This document shows, one piece after another, positions 37,338-49,520 of a stretch of 64,000 nucleotides of DNA; within the stretch, counting starts at the first letter, position 1, and each line of letters opens with the position of its first letter. Made by a program: the position numbers and the translations under genes. This stretch comes from Aphrophora alni (taxonomy: Eukaryota > Arthropoda > Insecta > Hemiptera > Aphrophoridae): the NCBI GenBank assembly GCA_963513935.1, contig OY740769.1, positions 34,437,120 through 34,501,119 of the forward strand. Reading direction: 5' to 3'. The notes beneath the pieces were generated by a model. The model saw nothing but the letters and a program-made list of their open reading frames with translations. It ran no database searches and was not told where the DNA came from.

Positions 37338-37427
37338 GTTGTGTCCTTTCAAACGTTGTTGCAATATAACAAGACCTTGTCGATTTAGTTCTAAGCATGG
37401 ACGAGAGTTTGGATAAACTGTTGACAT

Positions 37428-38289
37428 ATTTCACGTTCAGTTGTTATTCGTAGATATCGTATCATATATTGTTCGATACGTACGATCATGTCCTTCTGTG
37501 AAGTGAATAATTCATTTGTGTTTTTGCGAATAATTTTGTACAAGGTGGATTTATCAGTGATTCAATGGAGCACATTTATTCGTTGATAAAGTGCTTGAGG
37601 TATGTTATTAGTGTAGTTAAATTCAGTTTGTAAATATTAAATACTGATATAGGATTAAGGGAAACTACATACGCTTCGTTCATAATTTTTATTAATGTAT
37701 TTAAATAAATAACCAACAATCAGTCGAGTTGGACAGATTGGACAATCATTTTTAACATTTTAATTTTAAGAACTGAGTCAGTTAAACGTTATAAAGATGA
37801 AAATGGGAAGTACAAGAAAGGTGTTTATTTAACATATTTATCTTGCAAATCTATTAACTTAATATGTATATGATCATATACAAATTGTAATTTAAATTAT
37901 CTGACGGTGGTTCTGATTGTTTTTTTATTGTTCCTTTCTTTTTTGTGGGTTTATGTACACGATAAGCAAACGCACAATTAATAAGGTAATTAGGCATAGT
38001 CTAGGAGGAGTAAATACCAATGGAGGACTAATAATTAAATAGCTACTTTATGGATTAGATAAAACCTGCTTAAAAGTACAGTAAATTTAACCTAATTTTT
38101 ATCTAACTAATCACTTATTTTAGTTTTACACTTCCTAGACCATAATTACCTATTTAACTTGATTCCAAGAAGAAAATATCCTCTCAAAAATTCGCCAAAC
38201 TTTAATTTTTTTTTGAAAGTTCTAGTACCTTTAACTTAAACGTATGGATTTATAAAAATATGCCCAAAAATAAAGGTCTTAATTATTTT

Positions 38290-38292
<3 letters not shown>
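37428..38292. other. Upstream region of the repeat-protein gene
   Basis: AT-rich and without a recognised gene. It should contain the minus-strand promoter, but I find no clear TATA box; a TATATGA at about 37462-37468 is the nearest candidate. A small inverted repeat lies at 37978-38160. Confidence 0.35.
37978..38160. mobile_element. MITE-like inverted repeat, ~180 bp
   Basis: AGGTAATTAGGCATAGTCTA with GGAGGAGTAAA at the left pairs with the reverse complement of TTTACACTTCCTAGACCATA plus ATTACCT at the right. Arms are about 30 bp with four or so mismatches. There is no coding content. Confidence 0.45.

Positions 38293-38354
<62 letters not shown>
38293..38354. repeat. (TA)n microsatellite
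   Basis: An uninterrupted TA run of about 62 bases. Confidence 0.95.
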
Positions 38355-38357
<3 letters not shown>

Positions 38358-38954
38358 ACTAAAAATATTAGTTTCTTTAAGGAATTATAAAGGTAACTGT
38401 CATATTGAAAATGGCGACCATTGTAAACTGGAGTTTTTAATTTCAATAAAAATTAATGAAGGTCTCAGATTATAATTTTATTCATACGATCAATAGTTTA
38501 CAAGAAAGTATCAACCATAAAATAAATGACCCTCCGTATGTTCAATTAACAATAATGTTCCAAATCTTGGGATTTATCTATTAAACATTTACTCAAATCA
38601 CGTTATATATTTCAAGGTCAAGACTTCTTAGCTGCCAAGTATAACAACAGAGTCGTTGTCATTGTATTCGGTGTCGAATTACATTGTCTCAGTTACAAGA
38701 AGTGGAACATAATGCTGACACTCCTGTTACGTCTTCTTTAAAAAACAAGTCATAATTATTTTGTGTTGTATTTGCTGATTCTGTAAATATGACAATTCGT
38801 AGTTCAAGTTCAAATAAAAACGAAACACTACGATAAATAACGCTTATCTTAATATATATATATTGCTTTTTCTTAGTGTATACATGAAGCTATAAATTTA
38901 GGTTAGGACAAAATAGGCAACAGGGTTTTCACATGTTTTAAAAATAATGGAATC
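38355..38954. other. Unique AT-rich spacer before satellite C
   Basis: No gene or repeat is recognised; satellite-like sequence begins gradually after about 38950. Confidence 0.4.
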
Positions 38955-41900
38955 TATGACTTCTTCACACTGTAACCTAAACACGGTGTCACAAGCAGTC
39001 TATAACCTGTCGAACTGAAACGTAAACTTTGTATTATGAGCAGTATATGTCGAGTACTAAAACGTGGAGACATTATAACGCGTAGAATCTATGACACCGT
39101 CACACCGTGATGTAAACTTTCTGTCGTCAACCTTATAGATCTAAAACGTGACCTGGGTATCACGAGCGGTTTATAACTCCGTCAAACTAAAACGTCATCT
39201 GGGTATCACGAGTGGTTTATAACTCCGTGAAACTAAAACGTGATCTGGGTATCACGAGCGGTCTATAACTCTGCCACACTGAAACGTTATCTGGGTATCA
39301 CGGGCGGTCTATACCTCCGTCAAACTAAAACGTGATCTGGGTATCACGAGCGGTCTATAACTCTGCCACACTCAAAAGTTATCTGGGTATCACGAGCGGT
39401 CTATACCTCCGTCAAACTAAAACGTGATCTGGGTATCACGAGCGGTCTATAACTCTGCCACACTAAAACGTGATCTGGGTTTCACGAGCAGTCTATACCT
39501 CCGTCAAACTAAAACGTGATCTGGGTATCACGAGCGGTCTATAACTCTGCCACACTGAAACGTTATCTGGGTATAACGAGCGGTCTATACCTCCGTCAAA
39601 CTAAAACGTGATCAGGGTATCACGAGCGGTCTATAACTCTGCCACACTCAAACGTTATCTGGGTATCACGAGCGGTCTATACCTCCGTCAAACTAAAACG
39701 TGATCTGGGTATCACGAGCGGTCTATAATTCTGCCACACTGAAACGTTATCTGGGTATCACGGGCGGTCTATACCTCCGTCAAACTAAAACGTGATCTGG
39801 GTATCACGAGCGGTCTATAACTCTGCCACACTGAAACGTTATCTGGGTATCACGAGCGGTCTATACCTCCGTCAAACTAAAACGTGATCTAGGTATCACG
39901 AGCGGTCTATAACTCTGCAGCACTAAAACGTGATCTGGGTTTCACGAGTCGTCTATAACTCCGTCACACTGAAACGTGATCTGGGTATCACGAGCCGACT
40001 ACAACTCCGTCACACTGAAATGTGATCTGGGTTTCAAGAGTCATCTATAACTCCGTCAAACTAAAACGTGATCTGGGTATCACGAGCGGTCTATAACTCT
40101 GCCACACTGAAACGTTATCTGGGTATCAAAAGCGGTCTATACCTCCGTCAAACTAAAACGTGATCTGGGTATCACGAGCGGTCTATAACTCTGCCACAAT
40201 AAAACGTGATCTGAGTATCACGAGCGGTCTATAACTCTGCCACAATAAAACGTGATCTGGGGTTCACGAGTCGTCTATAACTCCGTCACACTGAAACGTG
40301 ATCTGGGTATCACGAGCGGTCTATATCTCCGTCAAACTAAAACGTTATCTGGGTATCACGAGCCGTCTATATCTCCGTCACACTGAAATGTGATCTGGGT
40401 ATCACGAGCGGTCTATATCTCCGTCAAACTAAAACGTTATCTGGGTATCACGAGCGGTCTATACCTCCGTCAAACTAAAACGTTATCTGGGTATCACGAG
40501 TGGTCTATAACTCTGCCACACTGAAACGTTATCTGGGTATCACGAGCGGTCTATACCTCCGTCAAACTAAAACGTTATCTGGGTATCACGAGTGGTCTAT
40601 AACTCTGCCACACTAAAACGTTATCTGGGTATCACGAGCGGTCTATACGTCCGTCAAACTAAAACGTGATCTGGGTATCACGAGCGGTCTATAACTCTGC
40701 CACAATAAAACGTGATCTGGGGTTCACGAGTCGTCTATAACTCCGTCACACTGAAACGTGATCTGGGTATCACGAGCGGTCTATATCTCCGTCAAACTAA
40801 AACGTTATCTGGGTATCACGAGCGGTCTATATCTCCGTCACACTGAAATATGATCTGGGTATCACGAGCGGTCTATATCTCCGTCAAACTAAAACGTTAT
40901 CTGGGTCTCACGAGCGGTCTATACCTCCGTCAAACTAAAACGTTATCTGGGTATCACGAGTGGTCTATAACTCTGCCACAATAAAACGTTATCTGGGTAT
41001 CACGAGTGGTCTATAACTCCGTCACACTGAAACGTGATCTGGGTATCACGAGCGGTCTATACCTCCGTCAAACAGAAATGTGATCTGGGTATCAAGAGCC
41101 GACTATAACTCCGTCACACTGAAATGTGATCTGGTAACACGAGCGGTCTATAACTCCGTCACACTGAAATGTGATCTGGGTATCACGAGCGGTCTATATC
41201 TCCGTCAAACTAAAACGTTATCAGGGTATCACGAGTGGTCTATAACTCTGCCACACTTAAACGTGATCTGGGTTTCACGAGTCGTCTATAACTCCGTCAC
41301 CATGAAACGTGATCTATGTATCACGAGCGGTCTATAACTCCGTCACACTGAAATGTGATCTGGGTATCACGAGCGGTCTATACCTCCGTCAAACTAAAAA
41401 GTGATCTGGGTATCACGAGCGATCTTTAACTCTGCCACACTGAAACGTTATCTGGGTATAACGAGCGGTCTATACCTCCGTCAAACTAAAAAGTGATCTG
41501 GGTATCACGAGCGATCTATAACTCTACCACACTGAAACGTTATCTGGGTATAACGAGCGGTCTATACCTCCGTCAAACTAAAAAGTGATCTGGGTATCAC
41601 AAGCGATCTATAACTCTGCCACACTGAAACGTTATCTGGGTATAACGAGCGGTCTATACCTCCGTCAAACTAAAACGTGATCTGGGTATCACGAGCGGTC
41701 TATAACTCTGCCACACTCAAACGTTATCTGGGTATCACGAGCGGTCTATACCTCCGTCAAACTAAAACGTGATCAGGGTATCACGAGCGGTCTATAACTC
41801 TGCCACACTCAAACGTTACTGGGTATCACGAGCGGTCTATACCTCCGTCAAACTAAAACGTGATCAGGGTATCACGAGCGGTCTATATCTCCGTCAAACT

Positions 41901-44900
41901 AAAACGTGATCTGGGTATCACGAGCGGTCTATAACTCTGCCACAATAAAACGTGATCTGGGGTTCACGAGTCGTCTATAACTCCGTCACACTGAAACGTG
42001 ATCTGGGTATCACGAGCGGTCTATATCTCCGTCAAACTAAAACGTTATCTGGGTCTCACGAGCGGTCTATACCTCCGTCAAACTAAAACGTTATCTGGGT
42101 ATCACGAGTGGTCTATAACTCTGCCACAATAAAACGTTATCTGGGTATCACGAGTGGTCTATAACTCCGTCACACTGAAACACAATCTGGGTATCACGAG
42201 CGGTCTATACCTCCGTCAAACAGAAATGTGATCTGGGTATCAAGAGCCGACTATAACTCCGTCACACTGAAATGTGATCTGGTAACACGAGCGGTCTATA
42301 ACTCCGTCACACTGAAATGTGATCTGGGTATCACGAGCGGTCTATATCTCCGTCAAACTAAAACGTTATCAGGGTATCACGAGTGGTCTATAACTCTGCC
42401 ACACTTAAACGTGATCTGGGTTTCACGAGTCGTCTATAACTCCGTCACACTGAAATGTGATCTGGGTATCACGAGCGGTCTATACCTCCGCCAAACTAAA
42501 AAGTGATCTGGATATCACGAGCGATCTATAACTCTACCACACTGAAACGTTATCTGGGTATAACGAGCGGTCTATACCTCCGTCAAACTAAAACGTGATC
42601 TGGGTATCACGAGCAAACTATAACTCTGCCACACTGAAACGTTATCTGGGTATAACGAGCGGTCTATACCTCCGTCAAACTAAAAAGTGATCTGGGTATC
42701 ACGAGCGATCTATAACTCTACTACACTGAAACGTTATCTGGGTATAACGAGCGATCTATACCTCCGTCAAACTAAAAAGTGATCTGGGTATCACGAGCGA
42801 TCTATAACTCTGCCACACTGAAACGTTATCTGGGTATAACGAGCGTTCTATACCTCCGTCAAACTAAAACGTGATCTGGGTATCACGAGCGGTCTATAAC
42901 TCTGCCACACTCAAAAGTTATCTGGGTATCACGAGCGGTCTATACCTCCGTCAAACTAAAACGTGATCAGGGTATCACGAGCGGTCTAACCTCTGCCACA
43001 CTCAAACGTTATCTGGGTATCACGAGCGGACTATACCTCCGTCAAACTAAAACGTGAGCAGGGTATCACGAGCGGTCTATACCTCCGTCAAACTAAAACG
43101 TGATCTGGGTATCACGAGCGGTCTATAACTCTGCCACAATAAAACGTGATCTGGGGTTCACGAGTCGTCTATAACTCCGTCACACTGAAACGTGATCTGG
43201 GTATCACGAGCGGTCTATAACTCCGTCACACTGAAATGTGATCTGGGTATCACGAGCGGTCTATATCTCCGTCAAACTAAAACGTTATCTGGGTATCACG
43301 AGCGGTCTATATCTCTGCCACAATAAAACGTTATCTGGGTATCACGAGTGGTCTATAACTCCGTCACACTGAAACGTGATCTGGGTATGACGAGCGGTCT
43401 ATATCTCCGTCAAACTAAAACGTTATCTGGGTATCACGAGTGGTCTATAACTCTGCCACAATATAACGTTATCTGGGTATCACGAGTGGTCTATAACTCC
43501 GTCACACTGAAACGTGATCTGGGTATCACGAGCGGTCTATACCTCCGTCAAACAGAAATGTGATCTGGGTATCAAGAGCCGACTATAACTCCGTCACACT
43601 GAAATGTGATCTGGGTATCACGAGCGGTCTATATCTCCGTCAAACTAAAACGTTATCTGGGTCTCACGAGCGGTCTATACCTCCGTCAAACTAAAACGTT
43701 ATCTGGGTATCACGAGTGGTCTATAACTCTGCCACAATAAAACGTTATCTGGGTATCACGAGTGGTCTATAACTCCGTCACACTGAAACGTGATCTGGGT
43801 ATCACGAGCGGTCTATACCTCCGTCAAACAGAAATGTGATCTGGGTATCAAGAGCCGACTATAACTCCGTCACACTGAAATGTGATCTGGTAACACGAGC
43901 GGTCTATAACTCCGTCACACTGAAATGTGATCTGGGTATCACGAGCGGTCTATATCTCCGTCAAACTAAAACGTTATCAGGGTATCACGAGTGGTCTATA
44001 ACTCTGCCACACTTAAACGTGATCTGGGTTTCACGAGTCGTCTATAACTCCGTCACCATGAAACGTGATCTATGTATCACGAGCGGTCTATAACTCCGTC
44101 ACACTGAAATGTGATCTGGGTATCACGAGCGGTCTATACCTCCGTCAAACTAAAAAGTGATCTGGGTATCACGAGCGATCTTTAACTCTGCCACACTGAA
44201 ACGTTATCTGGGTATAACGAGCGGTCTATACCTCCGTCAAACTAAAAAGTGATCTGGGTATCACGAGCGATCTATAACTCTACCACACTGAAACGTTATC
44301 TGGGTATAACGAGCGGTCTATACCTCCGTCAAACTAAAAAGTGATCTGGGTATCACAAGCGATCTATAACTCTGCCACACTGAAACGTTATCTGGGTATA
44401 ACGAGCGGTCTATACCTCCGTCAAACTAAAACGTGATCTGGGTATCACGAGCGGTCTATAACTCTGCCACACTCAAACGTTATCTGGGTATCACGAGCGG
44501 TCTATACCTCCGTCAAACTAAAACGTGATCAGGGTATCACGAGCGGTCTATAACTCTGCCACACTCAAACGTTACTGGGTATCACGAGCGGTCTATACCT
44601 CCGTCAAACTAAAACGTGATCAGGGTATCACGAGCGGTCTATATCTCCGTCAAACTAAAACGTGATCTGGGTATCACGAGCGGTCTATAACTCTGCCACA
44701 ATAAAACGTGATCTGGGGTTCACGAGTCGTCTATAACTCCGTCACACTGAAACGTGATCTGGGTATCACGAGCGGTCTATATCTCCGTCAAACTAAAACG
44801 TTATCTGGGTCTCACGAGCGGTCTATACCTCCGTCAAACTAAAACGTTATCTGGGTATCACGAGTGGTCTATAACTCTGCCACAATAAAACGTTATCTGG

Positions 44901-47900
44901 GTATCACGAGTGGTCTATAACTCCGTCACACTGAAACGTGATCTGGGTATCACGAGCGGTCTATACCTCCGTCAAACAGAAATGTGATCTGGGTATCAAG
45001 AGCCGACTATAACTCCGTCACACTGAAATGTGATCTGGTAACACGAGCGGTCTATAACTCCGTCACACTGAAATGTGATCTGGGTATCACGAGCGGTCTA
45101 TATCTCCGTCAAACTAAAACGTTATCAGGGTATCACGAGTGGTCTATAACTCTGCCACACTTAAACGTGATCTGGGTTTCACGAGTCGTCTATAACTCCG
45201 TCACACTGAAATGTGATCTGGGTATCACGAGCGGTCTATACCTCCGCCAAACTAAAAAGTGATCTGGATATCACGAGCGATCTATAACTCTACCACACTG
45301 AAACGTTATCTGGGTATAACGAGCGGTCTATACCTCCGTCAAACTAAAACGTGATCTGGGTATCACGAGCAAACTATAACTCTGCCACACTGAAACGTTA
45401 TCTGGGTATAACGAGCGGTCTATACCTCCGTCAAACTAAAAAGTGATCTGGGTATCACGAGCGATCTATAACTCTACTACACTGAAACGTTATCTGGGTA
45501 TAACGAGCGATCTATACCTCCGTCAAACTAAAAAGTGATCTGGGTATCACGAGCGATCTATAACTCTGCCACACTGAAACGTTATCTGGGTATAACGAGC
45601 GTTCTATACCTCCGTCAAACTAAAACGTGATCTGGGTATCACGAGCGGTCTATAACTCTGCCACACTCAAACGTTATCTGGGTATCACGAGCGGTCTATA
45701 CCTCCGTCAAACTAAAACGTGATCAGGGTATCACGAGCGGTCTAACCTCTGCCACACTCAAACGTTATCTGGGTATCACGAGCGGACTATACCTCCGTCA
45801 AACTAAAACGTGAGCAGGGTATCACGAGCGGTCTATACCTCCGTCAAACTAAAACGTGATCTGGGTATCACGAGCGGTCTATAACTCTGCCACAATAAAA
45901 CGTGATCTGGGGTTCACGAGTCGTCTATAACTCCGTCACACTGAAACGTGATCTGGGTATCACGAGCGGTCTATAACTCCGTCACACTGAAATGTGATCT
46001 GGGTATCACGAGCGGTCTATATCTCCGTCAAACTAAAACGTTATCTGGGTATCACGAGCGGTCTATATCTCTGCCACAATAAAACGTTATCTGGGTATCA
46101 CGAGTGGTCTATAACTCCGTCACACTGAAACGTGATCTGGGTATGACGAGCGGTCTATATCTCCGTCAAACTAAAACGTTATCTGGGTATCACGAGTGGT
46201 CTATAACTCTGCCACAATATAACGTTATCTGGGTATCACGAGTGGTCTATAACTCCGTCACACTGAAACGTGATCTGGGTATCACGAGCGGTCTATACCT
46301 CCGTCAAACAGAAATGTGATCTGGGTATCAAGAGCCGACTATAACTCCGTCACACTGAAATGTGATCTGGGTATCACGAGCGGTCTATATCATCGTCAAC
46401 CTAAAACGTTATCTGGGAATCACGAGTGGTCTATACCTCCGTCACACTGAAATGTGAACTGGGTATCACGAGCGGTCTATATCTCCGTCAAACTAAAACG
46501 TTATCTGGGTATCACGAGTGGTCTATAACTCTGCCACAATAAAACGTTATCTGGTTATCACGAGTGGTCTATAACTCCGTCACACTGAAACGTGATCTGG
46601 GTATCACGAGCGGTCTATACCTCCGTCAAACAGAAATGTGATCTGGGTATCAAGAACCGACTATAACTCCGTCACACTGAAATGTGATCTGGGTATCACG
46701 AGCGGTCTATATCTCCGTCAAACTAAAACGTTATCTGGGTATCACGAGTGGTCTATAACTCTGCCACACTTAAACGTGATCTGGGTTTCACGAGTCGTCT
46801 ATAACTCCGTCACCATGAAACGTGATCTATGTATCACGAGCGGTCTATAACTCCGTCACACTGAAATGTGATCTGGGTATCACGAGCGGTCTATACCTCC
46901 GTCAAACTAAAACGTGATCTGGGTATCACGAGCGATCTATAACTCTACCACACTGAAACGTTATCTGGGTATCACGAGCGGTCCATACCTCCGTCAAACT
47001 AAAACGTGATCAGGGTATCACGAGCGGTCTATATCTCTGCCACACTCAAACGTTATCTGGGTATCACGAGCGGTCTATACCTCCGTCAAACTAAAACGTG
47101 ATCAGGGTATCACGAGCGGTCTATAACTCTGCCACACTCAAACGTTATCTGGGTATCACGAGCGGTCTATACCTCCGTCAAACCTAAACGTGATCAGGGT
47201 ATCACGAGCGGTCTATAACTCTGCCACACTGAAACGTTATCTGGGTATCACGAGCGGTCTATACCTCCGTCAAACTAAAACGTGATCTGGGTATCACGAG
47301 CGGTCTATAACTCTGCCACACTCAAACGTTATCTGGGTATCACGAGCGGTCTATACCTCCGTCAAACTAAAACGTGATCAGGGTATCACGAGCGGTCTAT
47401 AACTCTGCCACACTCAAACGTTATCTGGGTATCACGAGCGGTCTATACCTCCGTCAAACTAAAACGTGATCTGGGTATCACGAGCGGTCTATACCTCTGC
47501 CACACTCAAACGTTATCTGGGTATCACGAGCGGTCTATACCTCCGTCAAACTAAAACGTGATCTGGGTATCACGAGCGGTCTATAACTCTGCCACAATAA
47601 AACGTTATCTGGGTATCACGAGCGGTCTATACCTCCGTCAAACTAAAACGTGATCTGGGTATCACGAGCGGTCTATAACTCTGCCACAATAAAACGTTAT
47701 CTGGGTATCACGAGCGGTCTATACCTCCGTCAAACTAAAACGTGATCTGGGTATCACGAGCGGTCTATAACTCTGCCACAATAAAACGTTATCTGGGTAT
47801 CACGAGCGGTCTATACCTCCGTCAAACTAAAACGTGATCTGGGTATCACGAGCGGTCTATAACTCTGCCACAATAAAACGTTATCTGGGTATCACGAGCG

Positions 47901-49190
47901 GTCTATACCTCCGTCAAACTAAAACGTGATCTGGGTATCACGAGCGGTCTATAACTCTGCCACACTCAAACGTTATCTGGGTATCACGAGCGGTCTATAC
48001 CTCCGTCAAACTAAAACGTGATCAGGGTATCACGAGCGGTCTATAACTCTGCCACAATAAAACGTTATCTGGGTATCACGAGCGGTCTATACCTCCGTCA
48101 AACTAAAACGTGATCTGGGTATCACGAGCGGTCTATAACTCCGTCAAACTAAAACGTAATCTGGGTATCACGAGCGGTCTATAACTCTGCCACACTGAAA
48201 CGTTATCTGGGTATCACGAACTGTCTATACCTCCGTCAAACTAAACGTGATCTGGGTTTCTCGAGTCGTCTATAACTCCGTCACACTGAAACGTGATCTG
48301 GGTATCACGAGCGGTCTATACCTCCGTCAAACAGAAACGTTATCTGGGTATCACGAACTGTCTATACCTCCGTCAAACTAAAACGTAATCTGGGTATCAC
48401 GAGCGGTCTATACCTCCGTCACACTGATATGTTATCTGGGTATCACGAGCGGTCTATAACTCCGTCAAAATAAAACGTGATCAGGGTATCACGAGCGGTC
48501 TATAACTCCGTCACACTGAAATGTTATCTGGGTATCACGAGCGGTCTATAACTCCGTCAAAATAAAACGTGATCAGGGTATCACGAGCGGTCTATAACTC
48601 TGCCACACTGAAACGTTATCTGGGTATCACGAGCGGTCTATAACTCTGCCACACTCAAACGTTATCTGGGTATCACGAGCGGTCTATACCTCCGTCAAAC
48701 TAAAACGTGATCAGGATATCACGAGCGGTCTTTAACTCTGCCACACTGAAACGTTATCTGGGTATCACGAGCGGTCTATACCTCCGTCAAACTAAAACGT
48801 GATCTGGGTATCACGAGCGGTCTATAACTCTGCCACACTCAAACGTTATCTGGGTATCACGAGCGGTCTATACCTCCGTCAAACTAAAACGTGATCTTGG
48901 TATCACGAGCGGTCTATAACTCCGTCAAACTAAAACGTAATCTGGGTATCACGAGCGGTCTATACCTCCGTCAAACAGAAACGTTATCTGGGTATCACGA
49001 ACTGTCTATACCTCCGTCAAACTAAAACGTAATCTGGGTATCACGAGCGGTCTATACCTCCGTCAAACTAAAACGTAATCTGGGTATCACGAGCGGTCTA
49101 TAACTCCGTCACACTGAAATGTTATTTGGGTATCACGAGCGGTCTATAACTCCGTCAAAATAAAACGTGATCAGGGTATCACGAGCAGTC
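38955..49190. repeat. Satellite C, array C1 (46-bp monomer, 92-bp dimer)
   Basis: The first copies (38955-39140) are degenerate, then regular head-to-tail copies run to 49190, some 220 monomers. Two monomer types alternate through much of C1. One has CCGTCAAACTAAAACGTGAT, CTGGGTATCACGAGCGGTCT and ATAACTCTG; the other has CCACACTGAAACGTTATCTG, GGTATCACGAGCGGTCTATA and CCT. They form a 92-bp dimer. The core CGTGAT-CTGGGT-ATCACG can fold as a 6-bp stem. Many short plus-strand frames exist only because the repeat lacks stops in some phases; they are not genes. Confidence 0.95.
40850..46390. repeat. 2,756-bp tandem segmental duplication inside C1
   Basis: The block at about 40850-43605 is followed directly by a copy at about 43606-46390. 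Rare variants recur at exactly +2,756 bp: GATCTTTAAC (41428, 44184), CAAACGTTACTGGG (41810, 44566), CCGCCAAACT (42488, 45244) and GGGTATGACGAG (43382, 46138). I noticed only two differing sites: CACAAT for CGTGAT at 42181 and one A/C change at about 42913. Within each copy a 1,148-bp offset repeat is also visible (41080 and 42228). The duplication covers about 60 monomers. Confidence 0.9.
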
Positions 49191-49520
49191 TAAAATTCCG
49201 CTCACTTACGTCTAGTCAAAATTACTAGTTGTCCACGACTTTGATGGACTGAAACCTATACTTTGTATCAGGAGCAGTCTATAATCCCGTCACACTAAAA
49301 CATAAAATTTTTATCAAAACCGTCTGACTTCGTTGCAATAAAACTCCTGTATACCGCTTGTAAATAACTTTTTGTGACTTAGGATCTATGAACACGAAGT
49401 AGTGAAACGTGATCTCCGTTTAAAAAACATTTATAGACTCCTATGTACCAATTTTTTCTTTCACTAGGAATCTCACTCCATTATAGTAGAATCTGATTTT
49501 TTTAAAAGTTTTAAGTGACC
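49191..49520. repeat. Internal copy of the satellite C edge sequence
   Basis: This interruption matches 57612-57945: TTACGTCTAGTCAAAATTAC, AGTTGTCCACGACTTTGATG, CCTATACTTTGTATCAGGAG, ATCAAAACCGTCTGACTTC, CGCTTGTAAATAACTTTTTG and ATCTATGAACACGAAGTAGT all recur there with small changes, about 85-90% alike by eye. It lies at the end of C1 exactly as the other copy lies at the end of C2. Confidence 0.9.

Noticed and set aside
41080..46850. Repeated plus-strand frames of 70-92 codons in satellite C
   Set aside because: They are translations of the 46-bp repeat that stay open by chance, copied by the 2,756-bp duplication; none is bounded by coding features.
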